Source of the DNA: Mycoplana dimorpha
GTDB taxonomy: Bacteria > Pseudomonadota > Alphaproteobacteria > Rhizobiales > Rhizobiaceae
Direction: 5' to 3'
DNA length: 64,000 nucleotides
Assembly: GCF_003046475.1 (NCBI RefSeq)
Contig: NZ_PZZZ01000004.1
Coordinates: forward strand, 124,001 to 188,000
Each line of letters starts with the position of its first letter. Within the stretch, counting starts at the first letter, position 1. The notes beneath the pieces were generated by a model, which saw nothing but the letters and a program-made list of their open reading frames with translations, had not been told where the DNA came from and did no database searches. This document shows, piece by piece, positions 17,465 to 26,294 of this stretch. The position numbers and the translations under genes are program-made.

Positions 17465-18737
17465 TGAAGGGAACGATGAGTTCCTCAACGGAAATCCCCC
17501 CGTGCGCGACGATTTGATCTCCCTTTGGAACGAAGGCTCCCCGCGTGCCGGCGTATACCGGCAAGAAGTCTGGCGGTAGTCCAGAACTATTGAACCTAAA
17601 CGCATCGATTTCCGACGGCACAGATGCTGCCAGCGGTTCACTGCGATAGGTACGAACCCTTTCGCCTCTCAGCTCTGACACGACACCTTGGCTGAGACGG
17701 CCAATGCCTTCTGCGTCGACATTGCCGTGGTCCGCGGTGAGGTAGATTTGATACCCTTGCTCTGTGAGGAGCAAGAACAGCTTCTCGACGAAACCAGTTT
17801 CACACCACGTATTGATTTGCCCGGCGATACCTCGCTTTCCAAGCATCGCCCCGTGAACGATTTCATCGACCATATCGACGACTATGCCGGCAACCCTTGT
17901 TGCCGGCTTGGAGATGGCATCCTCCAGCTCAGCCAGCTGCTCCGTCCGCTTCAGGCCTTTCTGATAAACGATCTCTGGCTTGCGAAGGCCGTTCTCCTGC
18001 CAGAAGCGTGCCCAGAGAGACGGCTCCTGCGATGTAGTTTCGATCGAGTTCGAGAACTCACGGGGCTTTAGACCTGAAAAAAGAGCTTGTCGTGAGACGG
18101 AAGTGAGGGTGGGCAGCCATGCGAAGCACCCACCTTCTTCCGCTGAAAAGCCAGGTAGACGAGCCGCCAGGTGCTCTCGGATTTGGAACCACTGATCCAG
18201 TGCCAAGCCGTCGAACACAAGGAGCGCCACCCGTTCCTCGACTACATTTCGGCGCAGCGCCAGGTATCGCGGCACGTGATGAACCATCACTGGCCCTTTC
18301 GCCGCCGGGAGGGAGGGCAGATCCGCGTAATGCTGAACTAGCCAGCCCCTCAACCGCTCGTCAGCGTCGCGCTGCAGCTTGCAAAGTTGCTGCTGGATCG
18401 GCTCGGCGATCTCTGTGCTGAGACTATTGAAGCGCGAGATGACTTCGCCGAGCCGGCGGGCCAGTTCGACCCAGTCGCGATGCGTCGCGTTGGCATCAGG
18501 TAGGTCAGCGGCAATCCTCCTTACACCTTCGGATACAAGGTTACCGAGCGCATGGGGATCCTCAACCAGCCCCACCTTGACCCACTCCGGCAAGTCAGTC
18601 GGAGAGCCATGCGCCTGGACAGGCTGAAGAGCCCCTTCGAGGAACATCGTATCGACGATGACCCTGACGTCGGGATGCTCAAAAGGTACTGAAACCTCCG
18701 GCAATACCTCTGCGGGGTCGTCCGAGGTGCGTTCGCT
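17433..18737 (-). pseudogene. pglZ: PglZ (BREX phosphatase-like), 5'-truncated and inverted
   Basis: About 434 residues of the C-terminal part. Alkaline-phosphatase-superfamily motifs are intact: LLVFDGLALDQW, PTLTSVSRQALFSG, YLTADHGNVDAEG and the family-typical VAHGGISVEELIVPF near the end. The N-terminal 200 or so residues are missing: above 18737 the frame runs antisense through a serine recombinase gene. Orientation is opposite to brxF-brxC, whereas all genes of a type 3 BREX operon normally face one way. No promoter of its own is evident. Confidence 0.85.
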
Positions 18738-19052
18738 GTGGACATGGTCGAGGATGCCGTCGTCGGCGAAATCCGCCGCATGATCCGCGCACCCGAAGTC
18801 GCGGCGCGAACCATAAAGGCTCTTCGCGACGAGAGCTCGACCGTCGATGAGAAGGCGGTCGTCCAGGCGCTTGGCGAGTTCGATCAGCTCTGGGCGGCGC
18901 TCTATCCGGCGGAGCAGACCCGCATCGTCCAGCTGCTGGTCGAACGGGTGACCGTCGGCGAAGACGGCATCGCCGTCGATCTGCGCCATGAGGGGCTGGG
19001 CTCGGTCCTGCGGGACATGATGGCCACCCGCCAGACGGAGGCCCACGCATGA
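18738..19052 (+). pseudogene. Serine recombinase, C-terminal fragment
   Basis: About 104 residues reading VEDAVVGEIRRMIRAPEVAA, then FDQLWAALYPAEQTRIVQLL and VERVTVGEDG. This is the C-terminal coiled-coil/recombinase region of alphaproteobacterial large serine recombinases. The catalytic resolvase domain and the zinc ribbon are missing, because the sequence upstream is the antisense of pglZ. The stop overlaps the next gene as ATGA. An intact parent would be a site-specific integrase for a mobile element. Confidence 0.75.
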
Positions 19053-19444
19053 CCGACTCGACGAACACCATCCGCGTCGTCATCCCCCTGACGATCCGCA
19101 AACGCAATGGGCGGACGAAGATCCTCCCGCCCGACGAGGTGACAGTCCGGGACGGCCGGTCGCAAGACCCTCATGTGCTGCGCGCCATTGCCCGCGCCTG
19201 GAGCTGGCGGCGGCAACTGGAAACGGGCGCCGCTTCCACGATCCAGGACATCGCTGCGGCCGAGAAGGTCTCCGACCGGTTCGTCAGCCGAATGATGCGG
19301 CTCGCCTATCTGTCGCCCGAGGTGCTCGATCACCTCGTCATCAGGCGCGTGCCGCCGGCGCTTTCGCTGAACGACCTCGTTGCGGTTGCCGAACGGCCGT
19401 GGGCGGAGCAGATGGAACTCGTTACCGGATCATCGTTGGATTAA
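19049..19444 (+). CDS. Small recombinase-associated HTH-like protein
   Basis: 131 residues from the ATG overlapping the recombinase stop. It has an N-terminal RVVIPLTIRKRNGRTKILPP segment and a helix-turn-helix-like STIQDIAAAEKVSDRFVSRM followed by LAYLSPEVL. A gene of this size and pattern is commonly found directly downstream of serine recombinases in alphaproteobacterial mobile elements. Its function is unknown, probably DNA binding. The frame appears complete. Confidence 0.65.
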   Translation: MTDSTNTIRVVIPLTIRKRNGRTKILPPDEVTVRDGRSQDPHVLRAIARAWSWRRQLETGAASTIQDIAAAEKVSDRFVSRMMRLAYLSPEVLDHLVIRRVPPALSLNDLVAVAERPWAEQMELVTGSSLD

Positions 19445-19563
19445 AGCAGCTTAGGTGCCATCATGCTTTCGGGGGTACGATCGCAGCAGGTTCGCTTTGC
19501 TCTGTTTGGGTCGCGCGGACAAGCAACAGAGAGTTTGGGTCGGCGCTCAGGAGGCCCGTAGTC

Positions 19564-20670
19564 TTGGACATCGATACCTTCTTCGCTAATGTCAGAAAGC
19601 TGGCTACCTTCGCCAACGAGGCCAATGCTGCCATTCATGAAATGATAGAAAGTCCAGGCCGGTACGCCTCGATTGTCAATCCGTCTGTACAATTCAGGGA
19701 AACCCTTCTTTCCGGCGAAGAAGAGAATGATCTCAGCTGTTATCTGGCGATCGGCTTTTTCGCAGGCCGGTTACGTCGAGCACGTCTCGCCAGCTTCGCA
19801 ATGACGTTCGATGTGCAGCACGAGGCCACTCGCCTGAGACTGCGGGCGCAATGTGAGCCCTATAGCCAGACACAGCTGCTCTTTCAGAATGTGCCGTCGC
19901 TGTTCGAGCGCATCCGTCGCAAGAAAGGCGGTAGCCAGGACTATGAACTCATTGATCTGGGGGCGGTCCGATCTGTGTCAGGAAGCGAGGTTTATCAAGC
20001 TGGAAACGGCTTCACAAAGCTCTGTCCGTTCCTCAGTCCAGGCATTGTCAACTGGGTACAGAAGCAGTGGCCTTCGGCGCCAACCTATGTTCGGCTCGAC
20101 GCCAATGCCTACTTCGGCGACCAACCAGTTCAGTTGCTGACTGAAGCCACATTAGTACCCGCAAACCCGCGATGGCTGCCTGATTTCAGCCTTCGCAAGG
20201 GGATGAAGGACTTTGCCGCCTACGAGCTTCAGAACCGGCCAGTTTCAGAAGGACATGCCGAATATTGGGACTATCATGTTCGACATCTGCGCCGGCTGGA
20301 AGTCCACGTTCAGCGCCGCGAGGACAACTATCTCTCGATGCTGATAGAGGAACTGCCCAGGGCCGACGATCCGAATGGACTGATGGTCGGACGCTGTATT
20401 CATCTCGACACCCACGATCCGGCGTTCACGCCTCTCGGTGAGGTTGAGATGCAGCACCTCGATTTGGCTATCAACGTATACGCCGGAGAAGACCGGCAGA
20501 AACGTTTTGGGCAGAGCCTTCAGCATGGCAAAGTGCAGGACGCTACGTTTCGAACGCACCTTCTTCGCATTGAGGGGATACCCTTTGTATCGGTTTTCGC
20601 CTTCTGCGAAATGTTTCTGGAGTCGAAAATCCTTCTCAGCGAATGGCTGAACGAGCTGGTGGCACCTTGA
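19564..20670 (+). CDS. Hypothetical protein of the island, unknown function
   Basis: 368 residues. I chose a TTG start at 19564 because a strong AGGAGG site lies at 19549-19554, nine bases upstream; the frame is open further upstream to 19399 without a better start. The protein has no signal peptide or membrane segment and no motif I recognise. It is a mixed alpha/beta sequence with aromatic-rich stretches (EYWDYHVRHLRRLEVHVQRR, LLRIEGIPFVSVFAFCEMF). Composition looks like genuine coding. Its place between a recombinase unit and tRNA-Ser makes it mobile-element cargo, possibly defence. Confidence 0.7.
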   Translation: MDIDTFFANVRKLATFANEANAAIHEMIESPGRYASIVNPSVQFRETLLSGEEENDLSCYLAIGFFAGRLRRARLASFAMTFDVQHEATRLRLRAQCEPYSQTQLLFQNVPSLFERIRRKKGGSQDYELIDLGAVRSVSGSEVYQAGNGFTKLCPFLSPGIVNWVQKQWPSAPTYVRLDANAYFGDQPVQLLTEATLVPANPRWLPDFSLRKGMKDFAAYELQNRPVSEGHAEYWDYHVRHLRRLEVHVQRREDNYLSMLIEELPRADDPNGLMVGRCIHLDTHDPAFTPLGEVEMQHLDLAINVYAGEDRQKRFGQSLQHGKVQDATFRTHLLRIEGIPFVSVFAFCEMFLESKILLSEWLNELVAP

Positions 20671-21020
20671 GCACCGGGTTGGGCGGGCGAGGCATGGCTT
20701 TGTAGATCGAAGGTGATCCGTGTAGTCGCGATCAGGCCACGTCTGCCACTGCGATCCCCAGTATCGGCAAGTGGTCCGTTGCGTGGCCTTTCGCCTCAAA
20801 ACGCCTACCGCGTGTTCCCCGGCGGCCACGCCAACCGGAAGAACGCCCGCTGAATGCATTGTCGAGCGAACTGCGAAACCCGTTGGAAACGCTGGCGTTC
20901 ACGAAGCCGAACCGGGCCGGACGAGGTTCGGTCGGTTAGAGACGGAGGGCTGTTCAGAGACAGAAATTCGGCGCGGGGCCAGTCTCCGAGGTTCGGGCGT
21001 CTCCGCTAAACGCCTTCGAA
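20671..21020. other. Gene-poor stretch before tRNA-Ser
   Basis: No supported gene. Open frames here are interrupted or arginine/proline-skewed. I looked for a duplicated tRNA 3' end that could mark an attachment site and saw none in this stretch. Confidence 0.45.
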
Positions 21021-21052
21021 ACAAAAAGGAAAAGGCCCCCAACGGGAGCCTC
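21021..21052 (-). terminator. Terminator downstream of tRNA-Ser
   Basis: Read on the minus strand: AGGCTCCC, a 3-base loop, GGGGGCCT, then TTTTCCTTTTTG. This is a compact GC stem followed by a U-rich tail, about 24 bp past the tRNA 3' end. Confidence 0.75.
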
Positions 21053-21075
21053 ATCTCGGGTTCGCTACAAGATAA

Positions 21076-21165
21076 TGGCGGAAGAGGTGGGATTCGAACC
21101 CACGGTACGGTTGCCCGCACGCCGGTTTTCAAGACCGGTTCCTTAAACCACTCGGACACTCTTCC
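21076..21165 (-). tRNA. tRNA-Ser (anticodon UGA)
   Basis: 90 nt including an encoded CCA. The acceptor arm GGAAGAG pairs with CTCTTCC; the anticodon stem CCGGT/ACCGG encloses loop CTTGAAA with anticodon TGA (complement at 21129-21131); a long serine-type variable arm and the T-loop GGTTCGAATCC are present. The accessory island ends at its 3' side (lower coordinates), the usual position for elements integrated in tRNA genes. Confidence 0.97.
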
Positions 21166-21323
21166 ATAACGCCGAAACCGGTCGGAATTGCGCGACCAGC
21201 CCGTCGGCGCTTTATAGCTGTTCGCGACCTGGCGTCAACACGACAGCGGGCTGCGTTGGTCTCTCAAATAGTGCACTGCACCGCCCGTCACTCCCGATCG
21301 TTCGCAAATATTATCCACTTGCG

Positions 21324-21338
21324 GAACACATGTGGAAC
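21324..21338. promoter_or_regulatory. SOS box (LexA operator) of lexA
   Basis: GAAC, seven bases, GAAC: the reverse complement of the alphaproteobacterial LexA site GTTC-N7-GTTC. It lies about 48 bp before the lexA start, consistent with autorepression. Confidence 0.85.
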
Positions 21339-21349
21339 AGATAGTGTCC

Positions 21350-21364
21350 GTTCTGGATTTGTTT
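21350..21364. promoter_or_regulatory. Second, near-consensus LexA site
   Basis: GTTC, seven bases, GTTT: one base from consensus, in the opposite orientation and 11 bp after the first site. It may allow tighter or cooperative LexA control. Confidence 0.5.
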
Positions 21365-21385
21365 CACGATTCTGGATGGCGCGCC

Positions 21386-22102
21386 ATGCTGACCCGCAAG
21401 CAACAGGAACTGCTTCTATTCATCCATGAACGGATGAAGGAGACCGGCATTCCGCCCTCCTTTGACGAGATGAAGGACGCGCTCGACCTGGCGTCGAAAT
21501 CCGGCATCCACCGTCTCATAACGGCACTCGAGGAACGCGGCTTCATTCGCCGTCTGCCGAACCGGGCCCGTGCGCTCGAGGTCATCAAGCTGCCGGAGGC
21601 CTATTCGCCGAGCCTCAAGGGGCGGCGCGGTTTCTCGCCTTCTGTGATCGAGGGCAGCCTCGGCAAGCCCACCCCTGCCCCCGCCGCAGCGACCCGGGCC
21701 GCCTCCGGGGCCGACGGCTCGGTGAACGTTCCCGTGATGGGCCGCATCGCCGCCGGTGTGCCCATCTCGGCCATCCAGAACAACACCCACGACATTTCCG
21801 TACCCATGGAGATCCTGGGCAGCGGTGAACACTATGCGCTGGAAGTTAAGGGTGATTCGATGATCGAGGCCGGCATTCTGGACGGCGACACGGTGATCAT
21901 CCGCAACGGCAATACCGCCAACCCCGGCGACATCGTCGTCGCCCTGGTCGACGACGAGGAGGCGACGCTGAAGCGCTTTAGGCGCAAGGGCGCCTCGATC
22001 GCGCTGGAGGCGGCCAACCCGGCCTATGAGACCCGCATCTTCGGCCCCGACCGGGTCAAGGTGCAGGGCAAGCTGGTTGGCCTCATTCGGCGTTATCAAT
22101 GA
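21386..22102 (+). CDS. lexA: LexA repressor / self-cleaving peptidase
   Basis: 238 residues. The N-terminal winged helix ([29 protein letters not shown]) binds SOS boxes. The cleavage Ala-Gly is in [10 protein letters not shown], the catalytic Ser in [10 protein letters not shown] and the Lys in [12 protein letters not shown] chose ATG 21386 (LTRKQ start) rather than a longer frame beginning at 21332, which would place the SOS box inside coding. RecA filaments trigger autocleavage and derepression. Its 3' end overlaps convergent comEC by 20 bp. Confidence 0.96.
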   Translation: MLTRKQQELLLFIHERMKETGIPPSFDEMKDALDLASKSGIHRLITALEERGFIRRLPNRARALEVIKLPEAYSPSLKGRRGFSPSVIEGSLGKPTPAPAAATRAASGADGSVNVPVMGRIAAGVPISAIQNNTHDISVPMEILGSGEHYALEVKGDSMIEAGILDGDTVIIRNGNTANPGDIVVALVDDEEATLKRFRRKGASIALEAANPAYETRIFGPDRVKVQGKLVGLIRRYQ

Positions 22103-24617
22103 TTTCCGGGAACTGTGGATCGGCGAAGCTGTCGGTGCGCCAGTCGTAGAGCCGATGGCGCGCCCATGGCCGGTCCAGCGTGTCGACAGCCTTGGTGATT
22201 CTGTAGCCGGTCCCATCCGGTGGTCCGTCTGCCTTTCCTGGCGCGATCTCCAGCGCTCCGGTGCGGCGCAGGGTGGCGGCCGTGATCAGTCTCGCACCCG
22301 AGCGGCAGGAATTTCGGTTGATGAACTGCGGCGCAACGACGAAGTCGGCGCTGTCGCAGGCGATCCCCAGATAAGCCGGGTCATCGAGTGTGACGACGCG
22401 CCAGCCCGCCGATGTGACCGCCGCGCACCATTGTTTGCGACGGCAGACGAAGCGCTTTTCCCCGGCCGATGCCGACAAGGCGGCTTGGAGTTCGCCAGGT
22501 TCCTGCGCAGTGAAGGCCAGCGATGCCGCCGGGGCGCCGGTTGGAGGCCTCGGTTCTCCCGTGCGCGACAATTGGATTCGACGCTGCGGTGTGTCGGACT
22601 GGGACTCGCTGGTTTCAGCCGCTGGCGCCTTCCGGACGCGTCGGTCGTCGTTTGCTTCGAGGAATACCGGCGGCCGGTGCACGTCGACCCGCAGCGCACG
22701 CCGCCATTGGTCGTAGAGGAAATCGGGCGGCCGGGTGCGGTTGCTGGCGGCCTGCCCGTCTGCGAGCATGGCGACGAAGCGGCCGTCTTCGGAGATGAGC
22801 AGCTGCGGTGATGTCGCCGGCTGGGCGAGATAGGAGAGCGCCGCCCCGCCGACGATTGGCAGCAGGGCAATCAGCGCGAGGCGTGTGCGAAACAGGCAGG
22901 CGAGCCCGCCGCCCACCGCAATGAACGCAAAGGCGATTGGCGGCAGCCGTCCGGTCGTCACCTCCCCGCCCCAGCCCGACACCCAGGTGGCCATTTCGAT
23001 CATCCAGCTGATCGCCCGCCCCATGACAGCCAGCGGCAGGCCGTCGAGGCCGAGCGGCATCAGCAGCATCGCGATGACGGCCATCGGCATGACGAGGATG
23101 GAGATGATCGGCATCGCCAGCAGGTTGCCGGCAAGGCCATAGGCCGGAATTCGGTGAAAATGCCCGATCGAGTAGACGAGCGTCGCCACGCCGCCGATCA
23201 ATGATGAAAGAAGCAGGCCGCCGAGGAAGCTGGAAAAAGCGCCGAAGAGCCGCCGGCCGCCGATTGCGGCGGGTCGTCGCGAAACCGGCCTGTCGCGCCA
23301 GATCGCGTAGCCGGCGACAAGTCCCAACGTGGCAGCGTAGGACATCTGGAAGCCAGGGCCGGTCACGGTCGAGGGGGTGACTGCCAGGATGACGATCGCC
23401 GACAAGGCGATATTGCGCCTGCTGATGGCCGCACGGTCGAACAGGACGGCGATCAGCATCACGACGATCATCAGCCAGGATCGGATCGCCGAGACCGCGC
23501 CGCCGGAGATCAGGATATACAGCGTGACCGTGATCAGGCCGCCGACTGCGGCGATTTTCTTGACGGGAAAGCGTTCGGCGACACCCGGCACGATCGATAG
23601 GAGAAGACGCGCACCGACGAGAAGGGTTCCGGCGGCGAGCACCATGTTCAGGCCGGAGATCGCCAGAATGTGCGCGAGGCCCGCCTGCCGGAGCGCCTCC
23701 ATCGTGCCGGGACTTATGCCGCGCTGTTCGCCGGTTATGAGGGCCGCGGCGATAGCACCGGCGTCGCCGCCGATTCGGGCGCGGATGTGCTCGGTGAGCG
23801 CGGCACGCCAGCCGGCAATAATCCTTGCAACCACGGCCGGCCAAGCCTGGCCCGCACCGGCGTCATCCAGTTCCCGCCTCGTCGGCGCGCCGTAAAAGAA
23901 CCCGATCGCGCCGGTGCCAGCGACATAGGCATCGAAGGCGAAGTCATTGAGCCCCGGCAGCGCCGGCCCCGATGGCGGATTCAGACGGGCCCGCCCGGTG
24001 ATCCCCTCGCCGATCGCAATCGGTGCATGGTCGCCGCGCGCAAGCAGGTTCACCGTTTCAGGTGGCCGTCGCAACGCAGGGTCGAGCGTCGAACGCACCT
24101 CGATCCTGTATCGTATCCGGCCCCGATCGTCGGCTTCGCGGCTCAACACGCGCCCATCGATCGTGGTGGTCACCGGGCGATCGAGCATGAGCGTCGAAAG
24201 CCTGTGGCTTTCGAATGCTGCCAGCACCATGCCGAGAACGAACAGGAACACGGCGCGCGTCGTGTAGCCCGGCAAGTCCCGCCGATGCCGCCAGACCCAG
24301 GCGCCACCGCCGCTGACCAGCACAACCGCCATCAGCGCCAGCAGCGATGGTTCGCGGTCCAGTTCGAACCACGCCCAACTGCCACACCCCATGAAGACCG
24401 GCACGAAAAGAAGTCCGATGCCGTGATCGCGTTCGCTCTGCCAAGCGGCCGATACACTTGAGCGGGCGCCGGGCCGCACGCGGACCAGCCCTTTAACGCC
24501 AGCCGCAAACGTGCCGAGCATCGGCCGGCGCACGGGGGGTGAGCCCGCAGCCGCCCCCGTTGCGCGCTCCACACGCAGGGCGGGACTGTCGAGTTTGGTG
24601 GCGCTCCCCTCCTCCAT
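22083..24617 (-). CDS. comEC: ComEC/Rec2-family DNA uptake channel protein
   Basis: About 844 residues. A hydrophobic N-terminus leads to a DUF4131-like domain, then the Competence domain with the signature [13 protein letters not shown] near residue 320 and a run of transmembrane helices to about residue 610. A C-terminal metallo-beta-lactamase-like region follows, but its HxHxDH metal motif is not visible, so the nuclease part looks degenerate. The family transports single-stranded DNA across the inner membrane. I chose ATG 24617 (GGGGA upstream); ATG 24647 is possible. Its last 20 bp overlap the lexA 3' end. Confidence 0.9.
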   Translation of the reverse strand: MEEGSATKLDSPALRVERATGAAAGSPPVRRPMLGTFAAGVKGLVRVRPGARSSVSAAWQSERDHGIGLLFVPVFMGCGSWAWFELDREPSLLALMAVVLVSGGGAWVWRHRRDLPGYTTRAVFLFVLGMVLAAFESHRLSTLMLDRPVTTTIDGRVLSREADDRGRIRYRIEVRSTLDPALRRPPETVNLLARGDHAPIAIGEGITGRARLNPPSGPALPGLNDFAFDAYVAGTGAIGFFYGAPTRRELDDAGAGQAWPAVVARIIAGWRAALTEHIRARIGGDAGAIAAALITGEQRGISPGTMEALRQAGLAHILAISGLNMVLAAGTLLVGARLLLSIVPGVAERFPVKKIAAVGGLITVTLYILISGGAVSAIRSWLMIVVMLIAVLFDRAAISRRNIALSAIVILAVTPSTVTGPGFQMSYAATLGLVAGYAIWRDRPVSRRPAAIGGRRLFGAFSSFLGGLLLSSLIGGVATLVYSIGHFHRIPAYGLAGNLLAMPIISILVMPMAVIAMLLMPLGLDGLPLAVMGRAISWMIEMATWVSGWGGEVTTGRLPPIAFAFIAVGGGLACLFRTRLALIALLPIVGGAALSYLAQPATSPQLLISEDGRFVAMLADGQAASNRTRPPDFLYDQWRRALRVDVHRPPVFLEANDDRRVRKAPAAETSESQSDTPQRRIQLSRTGEPRPPTGAPAASLAFTAQEPGELQAALSASAGEKRFVCRRKQWCAAVTSAGWRVVTLDDPAYLGIACDSADFVVAPQFINRNSCRSGARLITAATLRRTGALEIAPGKADGPPDGTGYRITKAVDTLDRPWARHRLYDWRTDSFADPQFPEIIDNAE

Positions 24618-24874
24618 GGCGATGTCCCCGGCCGCCGATCCACGCATACTGCAACTTGTGATTACCGAATTCAATCACAAGGCGGTGAAGGGCCTTCTCC
24701 TGCCGGAGAAAGAATGCCCCCTCCACATTTGTTTTTACTCGCCCATAGGTTGCTTGCAACTGCCGTTGAAGAGTAGATATTGCCAAGCCGGGTCGCCGGA
24801 TTTTGCATCGCACAATGTGGCTCTCGTCTGGGCTTGGCGGGGCGTCGCGGAAGGGCAGCAAAGCGGCACGATAC

Positions 24875-24888
24875 GGCACAGCTGTGCC
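24875..24888. promoter_or_regulatory. 14-bp palindrome in the gltA leader
   Basis: Perfect palindrome GGCACAGCTGTGCC, 24 bp upstream of the gltA start. It could be a protein operator or a leader hairpin; no regulator can be named from sequence. Confidence 0.4.
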
Positions 24889-24912
24889 ACCATACGGACA
24901 ATGGAGATCGTC

Positions 24913-26202
24913 ATGACGGGAAAAAGCGCGGATGTCACGGTTGGTGACAAGAAGGTGGAATTGCCCTTGCGAACCGGATCGATCGGTCCGTCGGTGATCG
25001 ACATCGGGACCCTCTACAAGCAGACCGGCACTTTCACCTATGACCCTGGCTTCACCTCGACGGCTTCGTGCGAATCCAGGATCACCTACATCGATGGCGA
25101 CGAGGGTGTCCTGCTGCACCGCGGCTATCCGATCGAGCAGCTCGCCGAACACGGCGACTTCCTCGAGGTCTGCTACCTGCTTCTCTATGGCGAGCTGCCG
25201 ACCAAGGCCCAGAAGGACGATTTCGACTATCGCGTCACGCACCACACGATGGTGCACGAGCAGATGTCGCGCTTCTTCACCGGCTTCCGTCGCGACGCGC
25301 ACCCGATGGCGGTGATGTGCGGCTGCGTCGGCGCGCTGTCGGCGTTCTATCACGACTCGACCGACATCACCGATCCGCACCAGCGCATGGTCGCCTCGCT
25401 GCGAATGATCGCCAAGATGCCGACGATCGCGGCCATGGCCTACAAGTACCACATCGGCCAACCCTTCGTTTATCCGAAGAACGACCTCGACTACGCCTCG
25501 AACTTCCTGCGCATGTGCTTTGCGGTTCCTTGCGAGGAATATGTCGTCAATCCGGTACTGGCGCGTGCCATGGACCGCATCTTCATCCTGCACGCCGACC
25601 ATGAGCAGAACGCCTCGACGTCGACGGTGCGCCTGGCCGGCTCGTCCGGCGCCAATCCGTTCGCCTGCATCGCGGCCGGCATCGCGTGCCTGTGGGGGCC
25701 GGCACATGGCGGCGCCAACGAAGCAGCGCTCAACATGCTGGCCGAGATCGGCACGCCCGATCGCATTCCGGAATATGTCGCCCGCGCCAAGGACAAGAAC
25801 GATCCGTTCCGTCTGATGGGCTTCGGCCACCGCGTCTACAAGAACTACGATCCGCGCGCCCGCATCATGCAGAAGACGACGCACGAGGTTCTCGGCGAGC
25901 TCGGCGTCAAGGACGATCCGATGCTGGAAGTGGCAATGGAACTGGAGCGCATCGCGCTGACCGACGAATACTTCATCGAGAAGAAGCTGTACCCCAACAT
26001 CGACTTCTACTCCGGTATCACTCTCAAGGCGCTGGGCTTCCCTACCACCATGTTCACCGTGCTGTTCGCTCTTGCGCGCACGGTCGGCTGGATCGCCCAG
26101 TGGAACGAAATGATCGAAGATCCGGAACAGCGCATCGGCCGTCCGCGTCAGCTCTACATCGGCGAGCCGAAACGCGACTACGTTCCCGTTTCCAAGCGCT
26201 GA
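24913..26202 (+). CDS. gltA: Citrate synthase (type II, hexameric)
   Basis: 429 residues, the usual length of proteobacterial GltA. Catalytic residues are in view: [10 protein letters not shown] (His near 269), [11 protein letters not shown] (His near 309) and the [14 protein letters not shown] segment; the catalytic Asp lies in YPNIDFYSG. It condenses acetyl-CoA and oxaloacetate to open the TCA cycle. ATG 24913 has GGAG six bases upstream; an in-frame ATG at 24901 is less well placed. A terminator lies past the stop. Confidence 0.97.
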   Translation: MTGKSADVTVGDKKVELPLRTGSIGPSVIDIGTLYKQTGTFTYDPGFTSTASCESRITYIDGDEGVLLHRGYPIEQLAEHGDFLEVCYLLLYGELPTKAQKDDFDYRVTHHTMVHEQMSRFFTGFRRDAHPMAVMCGCVGALSAFYHDSTDITDPHQRMVASLRMIAKMPTIAAMAYKYHIGQPFVYPKNDLDYASNFLRMCFAVPCEEYVVNPVLARAMDRIFILHADHEQNASTSTVRLAGSSGANPFACIAAGIACLWGPAHGGANEAALNMLAEIGTPDRIPEYVARAKDKNDPFRLMGFGHRVYKNYDPRARIMQKTTHEVLGELGVKDDPMLEVAMELERIALTDEYFIEKKLYPNIDFYSGITLKALGFPTTMFTVLFALARTVGWIAQWNEMIEDPEQRIGRPRQLYIGEPKRDYVPVSKR

Positions 26203-26268
26203 ATCGGCAAGCGTCTCCCGAAGGACCCGAAGAGCGGTTTTCGGGAGACGTTCAGGAGAACAAGAAGA

Positions 26269-26294
26269 AGCCCGGTCAGATGCCGGGCTTTTTT
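26269..26294 (+). terminator. gltA terminator, overlapping lpxB 3' end
   Basis: AGCCCGG, 7-nt loop, CCGGGCT followed by a T-run. Its right arm and T-run are also the last codons and stop of convergent lpxB. Confidence 0.9.

Noticed and set aside
18738-19046. Extension of pglZ upstream of 18737 on the minus strand
   Set aside because: That open frame is the antisense of a recognisable serine recombinase; PglZ-like sequence stops at the junction.
20899-21159. An 86-codon minus-strand frame beginning MSEWFKEPVLKTGVRATVPW
   Set aside because: It is a translation of the tRNA-Ser gene and its flank, a well-known spurious protein.
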